In this document: positions 1 to 12,700 of the stretch, in pieces
Layout of the letters: each line of letters opens with the position of its first letter
Position numbering within the stretch: position 1 is the stretch's first letter
Source: Eutreptiella sp. 'Long Island Sound 2002'
Taxonomy: Eukaryota; Euglenozoa; Euglenophyceae; Eutreptiales; Eutreptiaceae
Length of the DNA stretch: 64,000 bases
Direction of reading: 5' to 3'
NCBI GenBank assembly: GCA_964036045.1
Contig: OZ038378.1
Coordinates: 44,232,639-44,296,638 of the forward strand
Notes under the pieces: generated by a model
Seen by the model: only the letters and a program-made list of their open reading frames with translations
Told to the model about the DNA's origin: nothing
Databases searched by the model: none
Program-made: the position numbers and the translations under genes

Positions 1-1802
1 GAAGCGGAGGGGACCCCCTAGGCGGCAGGGGTTATGTAGCCACCTTGCCCACTTGCGGGCCAGTTCTGATTCTGCATCCCGCTCTGAAGCGGAGGGGACC
101 CCCTTGGCGGCAGGGGTTATGTAGCCACCTTGCCCATTTGTGGGCCACTTCTGATTCTGCCCCCCGCTCTGAAGCGGAGGGGACCCCCTAGGCTGCAGGG
201 GTTGTGTAGCCACCTTGCCCACTTGCGGGCCACTTCTGATTCTGCCCCCCGCCCTGAAGCGGTGGGGACCCCCTAGGCGGCAGGGGTTATGTAGCCACCT
301 TGCCCACTCGCGGGCCACTTCTCACTCTGCCCCCCGCTCTGAAGCGGAGGTGACCCCCTTGGCGGCAGGGGTTATGTAGCCACCTTGCCCATTTGTGGGC
401 CACTTCTGATTCTGCCCCCCGCTCTAAAGCGGAGGGGACCCCCTAGGCTGCAGGGGTTGTGTAGCCACCTTGCCCACTTGCGGGCCACTTCTGATTCTGC
501 CCCCCGCCCTGAAGCGGTGGGGACCCCCTAGGCGGCAGGGGTTATGTAGCCACCTTGCCCACTTGTGGGCCACTTCTGATTCTGCCCCCCGCTCTGAAGC
601 GGAGGGGACCCCCTAGGCAGCAGGGGTTATGTAGCCACCTTGCCCACCTATGGGCCACTTCTGATTCTGCCCTCCGCTCTGAAGCGGAGGGGATCCCCGA
701 GGCGGCAGGGGTTATGTAGCCACCTTGCCCACTTGCGGGCCACTTCTGATTCTGCCCCCCGCCCTGAAGCGGTGGGGACCCCCGAGGCGGCAAGGGTTAT
801 GTAGCCACCTTGCCCACTTGTGGGTCACTTTTGATTCTGCCCCCCGCTCTGAAGCGACGGGGACCCCCTAGGCGGCAGGGGTTATGTAGCCACCTTGCCC
901 ACCTGTGGTCCACTTCTGATTCTGCCCCTCGCTCTGAAGCGGTGGGGACCCCCGAGGCGGCAGGGGTTATGTAGCCACCTTGCCCACTTGTGGGCCACTT
1001 CTGATTCTGCCCCCCGCTCTGAAGCGGTGGGGACCCCCTAGGCGGCAGGGGTCATGTAGCCACCTTGCCCACTTGCGGGCCACTTCTGATTCTGCCCCCC
1101 GCTCTGAAGCTGAGGGGACCCCTGAGGCGGCAGGGGTTATGTAGCCACCTTGCCCATTTGTGTGCCACTTCTGATTCCGCCCCCCGCTCTGAAGCGGAGG
1201 GGACCCCCTAGGCGGCAGGGGTTATGTAGCCACCTTGCCCACTTGCGGGCCACTTCTGATTCTGCCCCCCGCTTTGAAGCGGAGGGGACCCCCTAGGCGG
1301 CAGGGGTTATGTAGCCACCTTGCCCACTTGCGGGCCAGTTCTGATTCTGCCCCCCGCTCTGAAGCGGAGGGGACCCCCTAGGCTGCAGGGGTTATGTAGC
1401 CACCTTGCCCGATTGCGGGCCACTTCTGACTCTGCCCCCCGCTCTGAAGCGGAGGGGACCCCCTAGGCGGCAGGGGTTGTGTAGCCACCTTGCCCACTTG
1501 TGGGCCACTTCTGATTCTGCCGCCCGCTTTGAAGCGGAGGGGACCCCCTAGGCGGCATGGGTTATGTAGCCCCCCTGCCCACTTGTGGGCCACTTCTGAT
1601 TCTGCCGCCCGCTCTGAAGCGGAGGGGACCCCCTAGGCGGCAGGGGTTATGTAGCCACCTTGCCCACTTGCGGGCCACTTCTGACTCTGCCCCCCGCTCT
1701 GAAGCGGTGGTGACCCCCTAGGCGGCAGGGGTTATGTAGCCACCTTGCCCACTTGCGGGCCACTTCTCACTCTGCCCCCCGCTCTGAAGCGGTCGGGACC
1801 CC

Positions 1803-3845
1803 CTAGGCGGCAGGGGTTATGTAGCCACCTTGCCCATTTGTGGGCCACTTCTGATTCTGCCCCCCGCTCTGAAGCGGAGGGGACCCCCTAGGCTGCAGGG
1901 GTTGTGTAGCCACCTTGCCCACTTGTGGGCCACTTCTGATTCTGCCCCCCGCTCTGAAGCGGTGGGGACCCCCTAGGCAGCAGGGGTTATGTAGCCACCT
2001 TGCCCACTTGTGGGCCACTTCTGATTCTGCCCCCCGCTCTGAAGCGGAGGAGGCCCCCGAGGCGGCAGGGGTTATGTAGCCACCTTGCCCACTTGCGGGC
2101 CACTTCTGATTCTGCCCCCCGCTCTGAAGCTGACGGGACCCCTGAGGCGGCAGGGGTTATGTAGCCACCTTGCCCATTTGTGTGCCACTTCCGATTCCGC
2201 CCCCCGCTCTGAAGCGGAGGGGACCCCCTAGGCTGCAGGGGTTATGTAGCCACCTTGCCCACTTGCGGGCCACTTCTGATTCTGCCCCCCGCTCTGAAGC
2301 GGTGGGGACCCCCTAGACTGCAGGGGTTATGTAGCCACCTTGCCCACCTGTGGGCCACTTCTGATTCTGCCCCCCGCTCTGAAGCGGTGGGGACCCCCTA
2401 GACTGCAGGGGTTATGTAGCCACCTTGCCCACTTGTGGGCCACTTCTGATTCTGCCGCCCGCTCTGAAGCGGAGGGGACCCCCTAGGCGGCAGGGGTTAT
2501 GTAGCCACCTTGCCCACTTGCGGGCCAGTTCTGATTCTGCCCCCCGCTCTGAAGCGGAGGGGACCCCCTAGGCGGCAGGGGTTATGTAGCCACCTTGCCC
2601 ACTTGTGGGCCACTTCTGATTCTGCCGCCCGCTTTGAAGCGGAGGGGACCCCCTAGGCGGCATGGGTTATATAGCCACCTTGCCCACTTGTGGGCCACTT
2701 CTGATTCTGCCCCCCGCTCTGAAGCGGAGGGGACCCCCTAGGCGGCAGGGGTTATGTAGCCACCTTGCCCACTTGTGGGCCACTTCTGATTCTGCCGCCC
2801 GCTTTGAAGCGGAGGGGACCCCCTAGGCGGCATGGGTTATATAGCCACCTTGCCCACTTGTGGGCCACTTCTGATTCTGCCCCCCGCTCTGAAGCGGAGG
2901 GGACCCCCTAGGCCGCAGGGGTTATGTAGCCACCTTGCCCATTTGTGGGCCACTTCTGATTCTGCCCCCCGCTCTGAAGCGGAGGGGACCCCCTAGGCTG
3001 CAGGGGTTGTGTAGCCACCTTGCCCACTTGTGGGCCACTTCTGATTCTGCCCCCCGCTCTGAAGCGGTGGGGACCCCCTAGGCAGCAGGGGTTATGTAGC
3101 CACCTTGCCCACTTGTGGGCCACTTCTGATTCTGCCCCCCGCTCTGAAGCGGAGGAGGCCCCCGAGGCGGCAGGGGTTATGTAGCCACCTTGCCCACTTG
3201 CGGGCCACTTCTGATTCTGCCCCCCGCTCTGAAGCTGACGGGACCCCTGAGGCGGCAGGGGTTATGTAGCCACCTTGCCCATTTGTGTGCCACTTCCGAT
3301 TCCGCCCCCCGCTCTGAAGCGGAGGGGACCCCCTAGGCTGCAGGGGTTATGTAGCCACCTTGCCCACTTGCGGGCCACTTCTGATTCTGCCCCCCGCTCT
3401 GAAGCGGTGGGGACCCCCTAGACTGCAGGGGTTATGTAGCCACCTTGCCCACCTGTGGGCCACTTCTGATTCTGCCCCCCGCTCTGAAGCGGTGGGGACC
3501 CCCTAGACTGCAGGGGTTATGTAGCCACCTTGCCCACTTGTGGGCCACTTCTGATTCTGCCGCCCGCTCTGAAGCGGAGGGGACCCCCTAGGCGGCAGGG
3601 GTTATGTAGCCACCTTGCCCACTTGCGGGCCAGTTCTGATTCTGCCCCCCGCTCTGAAGCGGAGGGGACCCCCTAGGCGGCAGGGGTTATGTAGCCACCT
3701 TGCCCACTTGTGGGCCACTTCTGATTCTGCCGCCCGCTTTGAAGCGGAGGGGACCCCCTAGGCGGCATGGGTTATATAGCCACCTTGCCCACTTGTGGGC
3801 CACTTCTGATTCTGCCCCCCGCTCTGAAGCGGAGGGGACCCCCTA
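1803..3845. repeat. Higher-order repeat, 13-monomer period (1105 bp), two adjacent copies
   Basis: The block from about 1803 to 2740 recurs at about 2908 to 3845, shifted by exactly 1105 bp (13 x 85). The shared variants include a GCGGGCCAGTT form (2521 and 3626) and the ATGGGTTATATAGCC form that follows. Translations of 1803-2018 and 2908-3123 are identical. Divergence returns near 3840, where one copy has CAGGGGTTATGTAG and the other CATGGGTTATATAG. Confidence 0.9.
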
Positions 3846-6800
3846 GGCGGCATGGGTTATATAGCCACCTTGCCCACTTGTGGGCCACTTCTGATTCTGC
3901 CGCCCGCTTTGAAGCGGAGGGGACCCCCTAGGCGGCATGGGTTATATAGCCACCTTGCCCACTTGTGGGCCACTTCTGATTCTGCCCCCCGCTCTGAAGC
4001 GGAGGGGACCCCCTAGGCCGCAGGGGTTATGTAGCCACCTTGCCCATTTGTGGGCCAATTCTGATTCTGCCCCCCGCTCTGAAGCGGAGGGGACCCCCTA
4101 GGCGGCAGGGGTTATGTAGCCACCTTGCCCACTTGTGGGCCACTTCTGATTCTGCCCCCCGCCCTGAAGCGGTGGGAACCCCCCAGGCGGCAGGGGTTAT
4201 GTAGCCACCTTGCCCACTTGTGGGCCACTTCTGATTCTGCCCCCCGCTCCGAAGCGGTGGGGACCCCCTAGGCGGCAGGGGTTATGTAGCCACCTTGCCC
4301 ACTTATGGGCCACTTCTGATTCTGCCCCCCGCTTTGAAGCGGAGGGGATCCCCGAGGCGGCAGGGGTTATGTAGCCACCTTGCCCACTTGTGGGCCACTT
4401 CTGATTCTGCCCCCCGCCCTGAAGCGGTGGGGACCCCCGAGGCGGCAAGGGTTATGTAGCCACCTTGGCCACTTGTGGGTCACTTTTGATTCTGCCCCCC
4501 GCTCTGAAGCGACGGGGACCCCCTAGGCGGCAGGGGTTATGTAGCCACCTTGCCCACTTATGGGCCACTTCTGATTCTGCCCCCCGCTTTGAAGCGGAGG
4601 GGATCCCCGAGGCGGCAGGGGTTATGTAGCCACCTTTCCCACTTGTGGGGGCCACTTCTGATTCTGCCCCCCGCTCTGAAGCGGTGGGGACCCCCTAGGC
4701 GGGAGGGGTTATGTAGCCACCTGCCCACTTGCGGGCCACTTCTGATTCTGCCCCCCGCTCTGAAGCGGAGGAGACCCCCGAGGCGGCAGGGGTTATGTAG
4801 CCACCTTGCCCACTTGCGGGCCACTTCTGATTCTGCCCCCGCTCTGAAGCGGAGGGGACCCCTGAGGCGGCAGGAGTTATGTAGCCACCTTGCCCATTTG
4901 TGTGCCACTTCTGATTCCGCCCCCCGCTCTGAAGCGGAGGGGACCCCCTTGGCTGCAGGGGTTATGTAGCCACCTTGCCCATTTGCGGGCCACTTCTGAT
5001 TCTGCCCCCCGCTCTGAAGCGGTGGGGACCCCTCAGGCGGCAGGGGTTATGTAGCCACCTTGCCCACCTGTGGGCCATTTCTGATTCTGCGCCCCGCTCT
5101 GAAGCGGTGGGGACCCCTGAGGCGGCATGGGTTATGTAGCCACCTTGCCCACTTGTGGGCCACTTCTGATTCTGCCCCCCCGCTTCGAAGCGGTGGGGAC
5201 CCCCTAGGCGGCAGGGGTTATGTAGCCTCCTTGCCCACCTGTGGGCCACTTCTGATTCTGCCCCCCGCTCCGAAGCGGTGGGGACCCCCGAGGCGGCATG
5301 GGTTGTGTAGCCACCTTGCCCACTTGTGGGCCACTTCTGATTCTGCCCCCCCGCTGTGAAGCGGTGGGGACCCCCTAGGCGGCAGGGGTTAGGTAGCCAC
5401 CTTGCCCACTTGCGGGCCACTTCTGATTCTGCCTCCCGCTCTGAAGCGGTGGGGACCCCCTAGGCGGCAGGGGTTATGTAGCCACCTTGCCCACCTGCGG
5501 GCCACTTCTGATTGTGCCCCCCGCTCTGAAGCGGAGGGGACCCCCTAGGCGGCAGGGGTTATGTAGCCACCTTGCCCACTTGCGGGCCACTTCTGTTTCT
5601 GCCCCCCGCTTTGAAGCGGAGGGGGCCCCCAGGCGGCAGGGGTTATATAGCCACCTTGCCCATTTGTGGGCCACTTCTGATTCTGCCCCCCGCTCTGAAG
5701 CGGAGGGGACCCCCTAGGCTGCAGGGGTTATGTAGCCACCTTGCCCACTTGTGGGCCACTTCTGATTCTGCCGCCCGTTCTGAAGCGGTGGGGACCCCCT
5801 AGGCGGCAGGGGTTATGTAGCCACCTTGCCCACTTGTGGGCCACTTCTGATTCTGCCCCCCGCTCTGAAGCGGTGGGGACCCCCTAGGCGGCAGGGGTTA
5901 TGTAGCCACCTTGCCCACTTGCGGGCCACTTCTGTTTCCGCCTCCCGCTCTGAAGCGGAGGGGACCCCCTAGGCGGCAGGGGTTATGTAGCCACCTTGCC
6001 CACTTGTGGGCCACTTCTGATTTTGCCCCCCGCTCTGAAGCGGTGGGGACCCCCTAGGTGGCAGGGGTTATGTAGCCACCTTGCCCACTTGTGGCCCACT
6101 TCTGATTCTGCCCCCTGCTCTGAAGCGGAGGGGACCCCCGAGGCGGCAGGGGTGGTGTAGCCACCTTGCCCACTTGTGGGCCACTTCTGATTCTGCCCCC
6201 CACTCTGAAGCGGAGGGGACCCCCTAGGCTGCAGGGGTTATGTAGCCACCTTGCCCACCTGTGGGCAACTTCTGATTCTACCCCCCACTCTGAAGCGGAG
6301 GGGACCCCCTAGGCGGCGGGGGTTATGTAGCCACCTTGCCCACTTGTGGGCCACTTCTGATTCTGCCCCCCGCTCTGAAGCGGAGGGGACCCCCTAGGCG
6401 GCCAGGGTCATGTAGCCACCTTGCCCACTTGCGGGCCACTTCTGATTCGGCCCCCCGCTCTGAAGCGGAGGGGACTCCCGAGGCGGCAAGGGTTATGTAG
6501 CCACCTTGCCCACTTGCGGGCCACTTCTGTTTCTGCCCCTCGCTCTGAAGCGGTGCGGACCCCCTAGGCGGCGAGGGTTATGTAGCCACCTTGCCCACTT
6601 GTGGGCCACTTCTGATTCTGCCGCCCGCTCTGAAGCGGTGGGGACCCCCCAGGCGGCAGGGGTTATGTAGCCACCTTGCCCACTTGTGGGCCACTTCTGA
6701 TTCTGCCCCCCGCTCTGAAGCGGCGGGGACCCCCTAGGCGGCAGGGGTTATGTAGCCACGTTGCCCACTTGCGGGCCACTTCTGATTCTGCCTCCCGCTC

Positions 6801-6945
6801 TGAAGCGGTGGGGACCCCCTAGGCGGCAGGGGTTATGTAGCCACCTTGCCCACTTGTGGGCCACTTCTGATTCTGCCCCCTGCTCTGAATTGGTGGGGAT
6901 CCACGAGGCGGCAGGGGTTATGTAGCCACCTTGCCCACCTGTGGG

Positions 6946-8645
6946 CCACTTCTGATTCTACCCCCCACTCTGAAGCGGAGGGGACCCCCTAGGCAGCAGG
7001 GGTTATGTAGCCACCTTGCCCACTTGCGGGCCACTTCTGATTCTGCCCCCCACTCTGAAGCGGAGGGGACCCCCTAGGGTGCAGTGGTTATGTAGCCACC
7101 TTGCCCACCTGTGGGCCACTTCTGATTCTACCCCCCACTCTGAAGCGGAGGGGACCCCCGAGGCGGCAGGGGTTGTGTAGCCACCTTGCCCACTTGTGGG
7201 CCACTTCTGATTCTGCCCCCCGCTCTGAAGCGGAGGGGACCCCCGAGGCGGCAGGGGTTATGTAGCCACCTTGCCCACTTGTGGGCCACTTCTGATTCTG
7301 CCTCCCGCTCTGAAGCGGAGGGGACCCCCTGGCCGGCAGGGGTTATGTAGCCACCTTGCCCACTTGTGGGCCACTTCCGATTACGCCCCCCATCCTGAAG
7401 CGGTGGGGACCCCCGAGGCGGCAGGGGTTGTGTAGCCACCTTGCCCACCTGTGGGCCACTTCTGATTCTGCCCCCCGCTCTGAAGCGGTGGGGACCCTCG
7501 AGGCGGCATGGGTTATGTAGCCACCTTGCCCACTTGTGGGCCACTTCTGATTCTGCCTCCCGCTCTGAAGCGGTGGGGACCCCCTAGGCGGCCAGGGTCA
7601 TGTAGCCACCTTGCCCACTTGCGGGCCACTTCTGTTTCTGCCCCCCGCTCTGAAGCGGAGGGGACCCCCTAGGCGGCAGACGTTATGTAGCCACCTTGCC
7701 CACTTGCGGGCCACTTCTGTTTCTGCCCCCCGCTTTGAAGCGGAGGGGACCCCCGAGGCGGCAGGGGTTATGTAGCCACCTTGCCCATTTGTGGGCCACT
7801 TCTGATTCTACCCCCCACTCTGAAGCGGAGGGGACCCCCTAGGCAGCAGGGGTTATGTAGCCACCTTGCCCACTTGCGGGCCACTTCTGATTCTGCCCCC
7901 CACTCTGAAGCGGAGGGGACCCCCTAGGGTGCAGGGGTTATGTAGCCACCTTGCCCACCTGTGGGCCACTTCTGATTCTACCCCCCACTCTGAAGCGGAG
8001 GGGACCCCCGAGGCGGCAGGGGTTGTGTAGCCACCTTGCCCACTTGTGGGCCACTTCTGATTCTGCCCCCCGCTCTGAAGCGGAGGGGACCCCCGAGGCG
8101 GCAGGGGTTATGTAGCCACCTTGCCCACTTGTGGGCCACTTCTGATTCTGCCTCCCGCTCTGAAGCGGAGGGGACCCCCTGGCCGGCAGGGGTTATGTAG
8201 CCACCTTGCCCACTTGTGGGCCACTTCCGATTACGCCCCCCATCCTGAAGCGGTGGGGACCCCCGAGGCGGCAGGGGTTGTGTAGCCACCTTGCCCACCT
8301 GTGGGCCACTTCTGATTCTGCCCCCCGCTCTGAAGCGGTGGGGACCCTCGAGGCGGCATGGGTTATGTAGCCACCTTGCCCACTTGTGGGCCACTTCTGA
8401 TTCTGCCTCCCGCTCTGAAGCGGTGGGGACCCCCTAGGCGGCCAGGGTCATGTAGCCACCTTGCCCACTTGCGGGCCACTTCTGTTTCTGCCCCCCGCTC
8501 TGAAGCGGAGGGGACCCCCTAGGCGGCAGACGTTATGTAGCCACCTTGCCCACTTGCGGGCCACTTCTGTTTCTGCCCCCCGCTTTGAAGCGGAGGGGAC
8601 CCCCGAGGCGGCAGGGGTTATGTAGCCACCTTGCCCATTTGTGGG
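6946..8645. repeat. Higher-order repeat, 10-monomer period (850 bp), two adjacent copies
   Basis: Positions 6946-7795 and 7796-8645 match almost base for base at an offset of 850 bp (10 x 85). Shared markers are the CTACCCCCCACTCTGAAGC variant, the CCTGGCCGGCAGG variant, the TTACGCCCCCCATCCTG variant and the CAGACGTTATG variant. One visible difference is CAGTGGTTATG (about 7084) against CAGGGGTTATG (about 7934). Such near-identity points to a recent block duplication. Confidence 0.92.
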
Positions 8646-9740
8646 CCACTTCTGATTCTGCCGCCCGCTCTGAAGCGGAGGGGCCCCCCCAGACTGCAGG
8701 GTTTATGTAGCCACCTTGCCCACTTGTGGGCCACTTCTCATTCTGCCCCCCCCGCTCTGAAGCGGAGGGGACCCCCGAGGCGGCAGGGTTTATGTAGCCA
8801 CCTTGCCCATTTGCGGGCCACTTCTGATTCTGCCCCCCGCTCTGAAGCGGAGGGGATCCCCGAGGCGGCAGGGGTTAGGTAGCCACCTTGCCCACTTGTG
8901 GGCCATTTCTGATTCTGCCCCCCGCTCTGAAGCGGTGGGGACCCCCGAGGCGGCAGGGGTTCTGGAGCCACCTTGCCCACTTGTGGGCCACTTCTGATTC
9001 TGCCCCCCGCTCTGAAGCGGTGGGGACCCCCGAGGCGGCAGGGGTTCTGGAGCCACCTTGCCCATTTGTGGGTCACTTCTGATTCTGCCCCCCGCTCTGA
9101 AGCGGTGGGGACCCCCTAGGCGGCAGGGGGTATGTAGCCACCTTGCCCACCTGTGGGCCATTTCTGATTCTGCCCCCCGCTCTGAAGCGGTGGGGACCCC
9201 CGAGGCGGCATGGGTTATGTAGCCACCTTGCCCACTTGTGGGCCACTTCTGATTCTGCCCACCGCTCTGAAGCGGTGGGGACCCCCTAGGCGGCAGGGGT
9301 TATGTAGCCACCTTGCCCACTTGCGGGCCACTTCTGATTCTGCCTCCCGCCTTGAAGCGGTGGGGACCCCCTAGGCGGCAGGGGTTATGTAGCCACCTTA
9401 CCCACTTGCGGGCCACTTGTGATTCTGCCTCCCGCTCTGAAGCGGTGGGGACCCCCTAGGCGGCCAGGGTCATGTAGCCACCTTGCCCACTTGCGGGCCA
9501 CTTCTGTTTCTGCCCCCCGCTCTGAAGCGGAGGGGACCCCCTAGGCGGCAGACGTTATGTAGCCACCTTGCCCACTTGCGGGCCACTTCTGTTTCTGCCC
9601 CCCGCTTTGAAGCGGAGGGGACCCCCGAGGCGGCAGGGGTTATGTAGCCACCTTGCCCATTTGTGGGCCACTTCTGATTCTGCCGCCCGCTCTGAAGCGG
9701 AGGGCCCCCCCCAGACTGCAGGGTTTATGTAGCCACCTTG
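8407..9740. repeat. Higher-order duplication at 12-monomer offset (1020 bp)
   Basis: The run starting GGCGGCCAGGGTCATGTAG at about 8437 and continuing through CAGACGTTATG to CCCAGACTGCAGGGTTTATG recurs from about 9457, 1020 bp (12 x 85) later. Part of it is also the tail of the 10-monomer repeat upstream, so the same marker monomers were copied at least twice with different block lengths. Confidence 0.85.
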
Positions 9741-12700
9741 CCCACTTGTGGGCCACTTCTGATTCTGCCCCCCGCTCTGAAGCGGAGGGGACCCCCGAGG
9801 CGGCAGGGGTTATGTAGCCACCTTGCCCATTTGCGGGCCACTTCTGATTCTGCCCCCCGCTCTGAAGCGGAGGGGATCCCCGAGGCGGCAGGGGTTAGGT
9901 AGCCACCTTGCCCACTTGTGGGCCACTTCTGATTCTGCCCCCCGCCCTGAAGCGGTGGGGACCCCCGAGGCGGCAAGGGTTATGTAGCCACCTTGCCCAC
10001 TTGTGGGTCACTTCTGATTCTGCCCCCCGCTCTGAAGCGGTGGGGACCCCCTAGGCGGCAGGGGGTATGTAGCCACCTTGCCCACCTGTGGGCCACTTCT
10101 GATTCTGCCCCCCGCTCTCAAGCGGTGGGGACCCCCGAGGCGGCATGGGTTATGTAGCCACCTTGCCCACTTGTGGGCCACTTCTGATTCTGCCCCCCGC
10201 TCTGAAGCGGTGGGGACCCCCTAGGCGGCAGGGGTTATGTAGCCACCTTGCCCACTTGCGGGCCACTTCTGATTCTGCCTCCCGCCTTGAAGCGGTGGGG
10301 ACCCCCTAGGCGGCAGGGGTTATGTAGCCACCTTACCCACTTGCGGGCCACTTCTGATTCTGCCCCCCGCTCTGAAGCGGAGGGGACCCCCGAGGCGGCA
10401 GGGGTTATGTAGCCACCTTGCCCATTTGCGGGCCACTTCTGATTCTGCCCCCCGCTCTGAAGCGGAGGGGATCCCCGAGGCGGCAGGGGTTATGTAGCCA
10501 CCTTGCCCACTTGTGGGCCACTTCTGATTCTGCCCCCCGCCCTTAAGCGGTGGGGAACCCCTAGGCGGCAAGGGTTATGTAGCCACCTTGCCCACGTGTG
10601 GGTCACTTCTGATTCTGCCCCCCGCTCTGAAGCGGTGGGGACCCCCTAGGCGGCAGGGGGTGTGTAGCCACCTTGCCCACCTGTGGGCCACTTCTGATTC
10701 TGCCCCCCGCTCTGAAGCGGTGGGGACCCCCGAGGCGGCATGGGTTATGTAGCCACCTTGCCCACTTGTGGGCCACTTCTGATTCTGCCCCCCGCTCTGA
10801 AGCGGTGGGGACCCCCTAGGCGGCAGGGGTTCTGGAGCCACCTTGCCCACTTGTGGCCCACTTCTGATTCTGCCCCCTGCTCTGAAGCGCTGGGGGTCCC
10901 CCGAGGCGGCAGGGGTTATGTAGCCACCTTGCCCACTTGCGGGCCACTTCTGATTCTGCCTCCCGCCTTGAAGCGGTGGGGACCCCTTAGGCGGCAGGGG
11001 TTATGTAGCCACCTTGCCCACTTGCGGGCCACTTCTGATTCCGCCCCCCGCTCTGAAGCGGAGGGGACCCCCTAGGCGGCAGGGGTTATGTAGCCACCTT
11101 GCCCACTTGCGGGCCACTTCTGTTTCTGCCCCCCGCTTTGAAGCGGAGGGGGCCCCCAAGCGGCAGGGGTTATGTAGCCACCTTGCCCATTTGGGGGCCA
11201 CTTCTGATTCTGCCCCCCGCTCTGAAGCGGAGGGGACCCCCTAGGCTGCAGGGGTTATGTAGCCACCTTGCCCACTTGTGGGCCACTTCTGATTCTGCCG
11301 CCCGCTCTGAAGCGGTGGGGACCCCCCGGGCGGCAGGGGTTATGTAGCCACCTTGCCCACTTGTGGGCCACTTCTGATCCTGCCCCCCGCTCTGAAGCGG
11401 AGGGGACCCCCTAGGCGGCAGGGGTTATGTAGCCACCTTGCCCACTTGCGGGCCACTTCTGATTCTGCCTCCCGCTCTGAAGCGGTGGGGACCCCCTAGG
11501 CGGCAGGGGTTATGTAGCCACCTTGCCCACTTGTGGGCCACTTCTGATTCTGCCCCCCGCTGTGAAGCGGTGGGGACCCCCTAGGCGGCAGGGGTTATGT
11601 AGCCACCTTGCCCACTTGTGGCCCAGTTCTGATTCTGCCCCCTGCTCTGAAGCGGTGGGGATCCCCGAGGCGGCAGGGGTTATGTAGCCACCTTGCCCAC
11701 CTGTGGGCCACTTCTGATTCTGCCCCCCGCTCTGAAGTGGTGGGGACCCCCTAGGCGGCAGGGGTTATGTAGCCACCTTGCCCACTTGTGGGCCACTTCT
11801 GATTCTGCCCCCCACTCTGAAGCGGAGGGGACCCCCTAGGCTGCAGGGGTTATGTAGCCACCTTGCCCACCTGTGGGCCACTTCTGATTCTGCCGCCCGC
11901 TCTGAAGCGGTGGGGACCCCCCAGGCGGCAGGGGTTATGTAGCCACCTTGCCCACTTGTGGGCCACTTCTGATTCTGCCCCCCGCTCTGAAGCGGTGGGG
12001 ACTCCCTAGGCGGCAGGGGTTATGTAGCCACCTTGCCCACTTGCGGGCCACTTCTGATTCTGCCTCCCGCTGTGAAGCGGTGGGGACCCCCTAGGCGGCA
12101 GGGGTTATGTAGCCACCTTGCCCACTTGTGGGCCACTTCTGATTCTACCCCCCACTCTCAAGCGGAGGGGACCCCCTAGGCGGCAAGGGTTATGTAGCCA
12201 CCTTGCCCACTTGTGGGACACTTCTGATTCTGCCCCCTGCTCTGAAGCGGAGGGGACCCCCGAGGCGGCAGGGGTTATGTAGCCACCTTGCCCACTTGTG
12301 GGCCACTTCTGATTCTGCCTCCCGCTGTGAAGCGGTGGGGACCCCCTAGGCGGCAGGGGTTATGTAGCCACCTTGCCCACTTGTGGGCCACTTCTGATTC
12401 TGCCCCCCGCTCTGAAGCGGAGGGGACCCCCTAGGCGGCAGGGGTTATGTAGCCACCTTGCCCACTTGTGGCCCACTTCTGATTCTGCCTCCCGCTCTGA
12501 AGCGGTGGGGACCCCCTAGGCGGCAGGGGTTATGTAGCCACCTTGCCCACTTGCGGGCCACTTCTGATTCTGCCTCCCGCTCTGAAGCGGTGGGGACCCC
12601 CTAGGCGGCAGGGGTTATGTAGCCACCTTGCCCACTTGTGGCCCACTTCTGATTCTGCTTCCTGCTCTGAAGCGGTGGGGATCCCCGAGGCGGCAGGGGT

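Noticed and set aside
4550-5420. Overlapping ORFs of 99-152 codons on both strands in the satellite (and up to 176 codons at 25196-25726)
   Set aside because: They repeat the 85-bp unit in shifting frames, appear on both strands at once, often start with non-ATG codons, and depend on chance loss of TAG/TAA in variant monomers. No independent coding signal.
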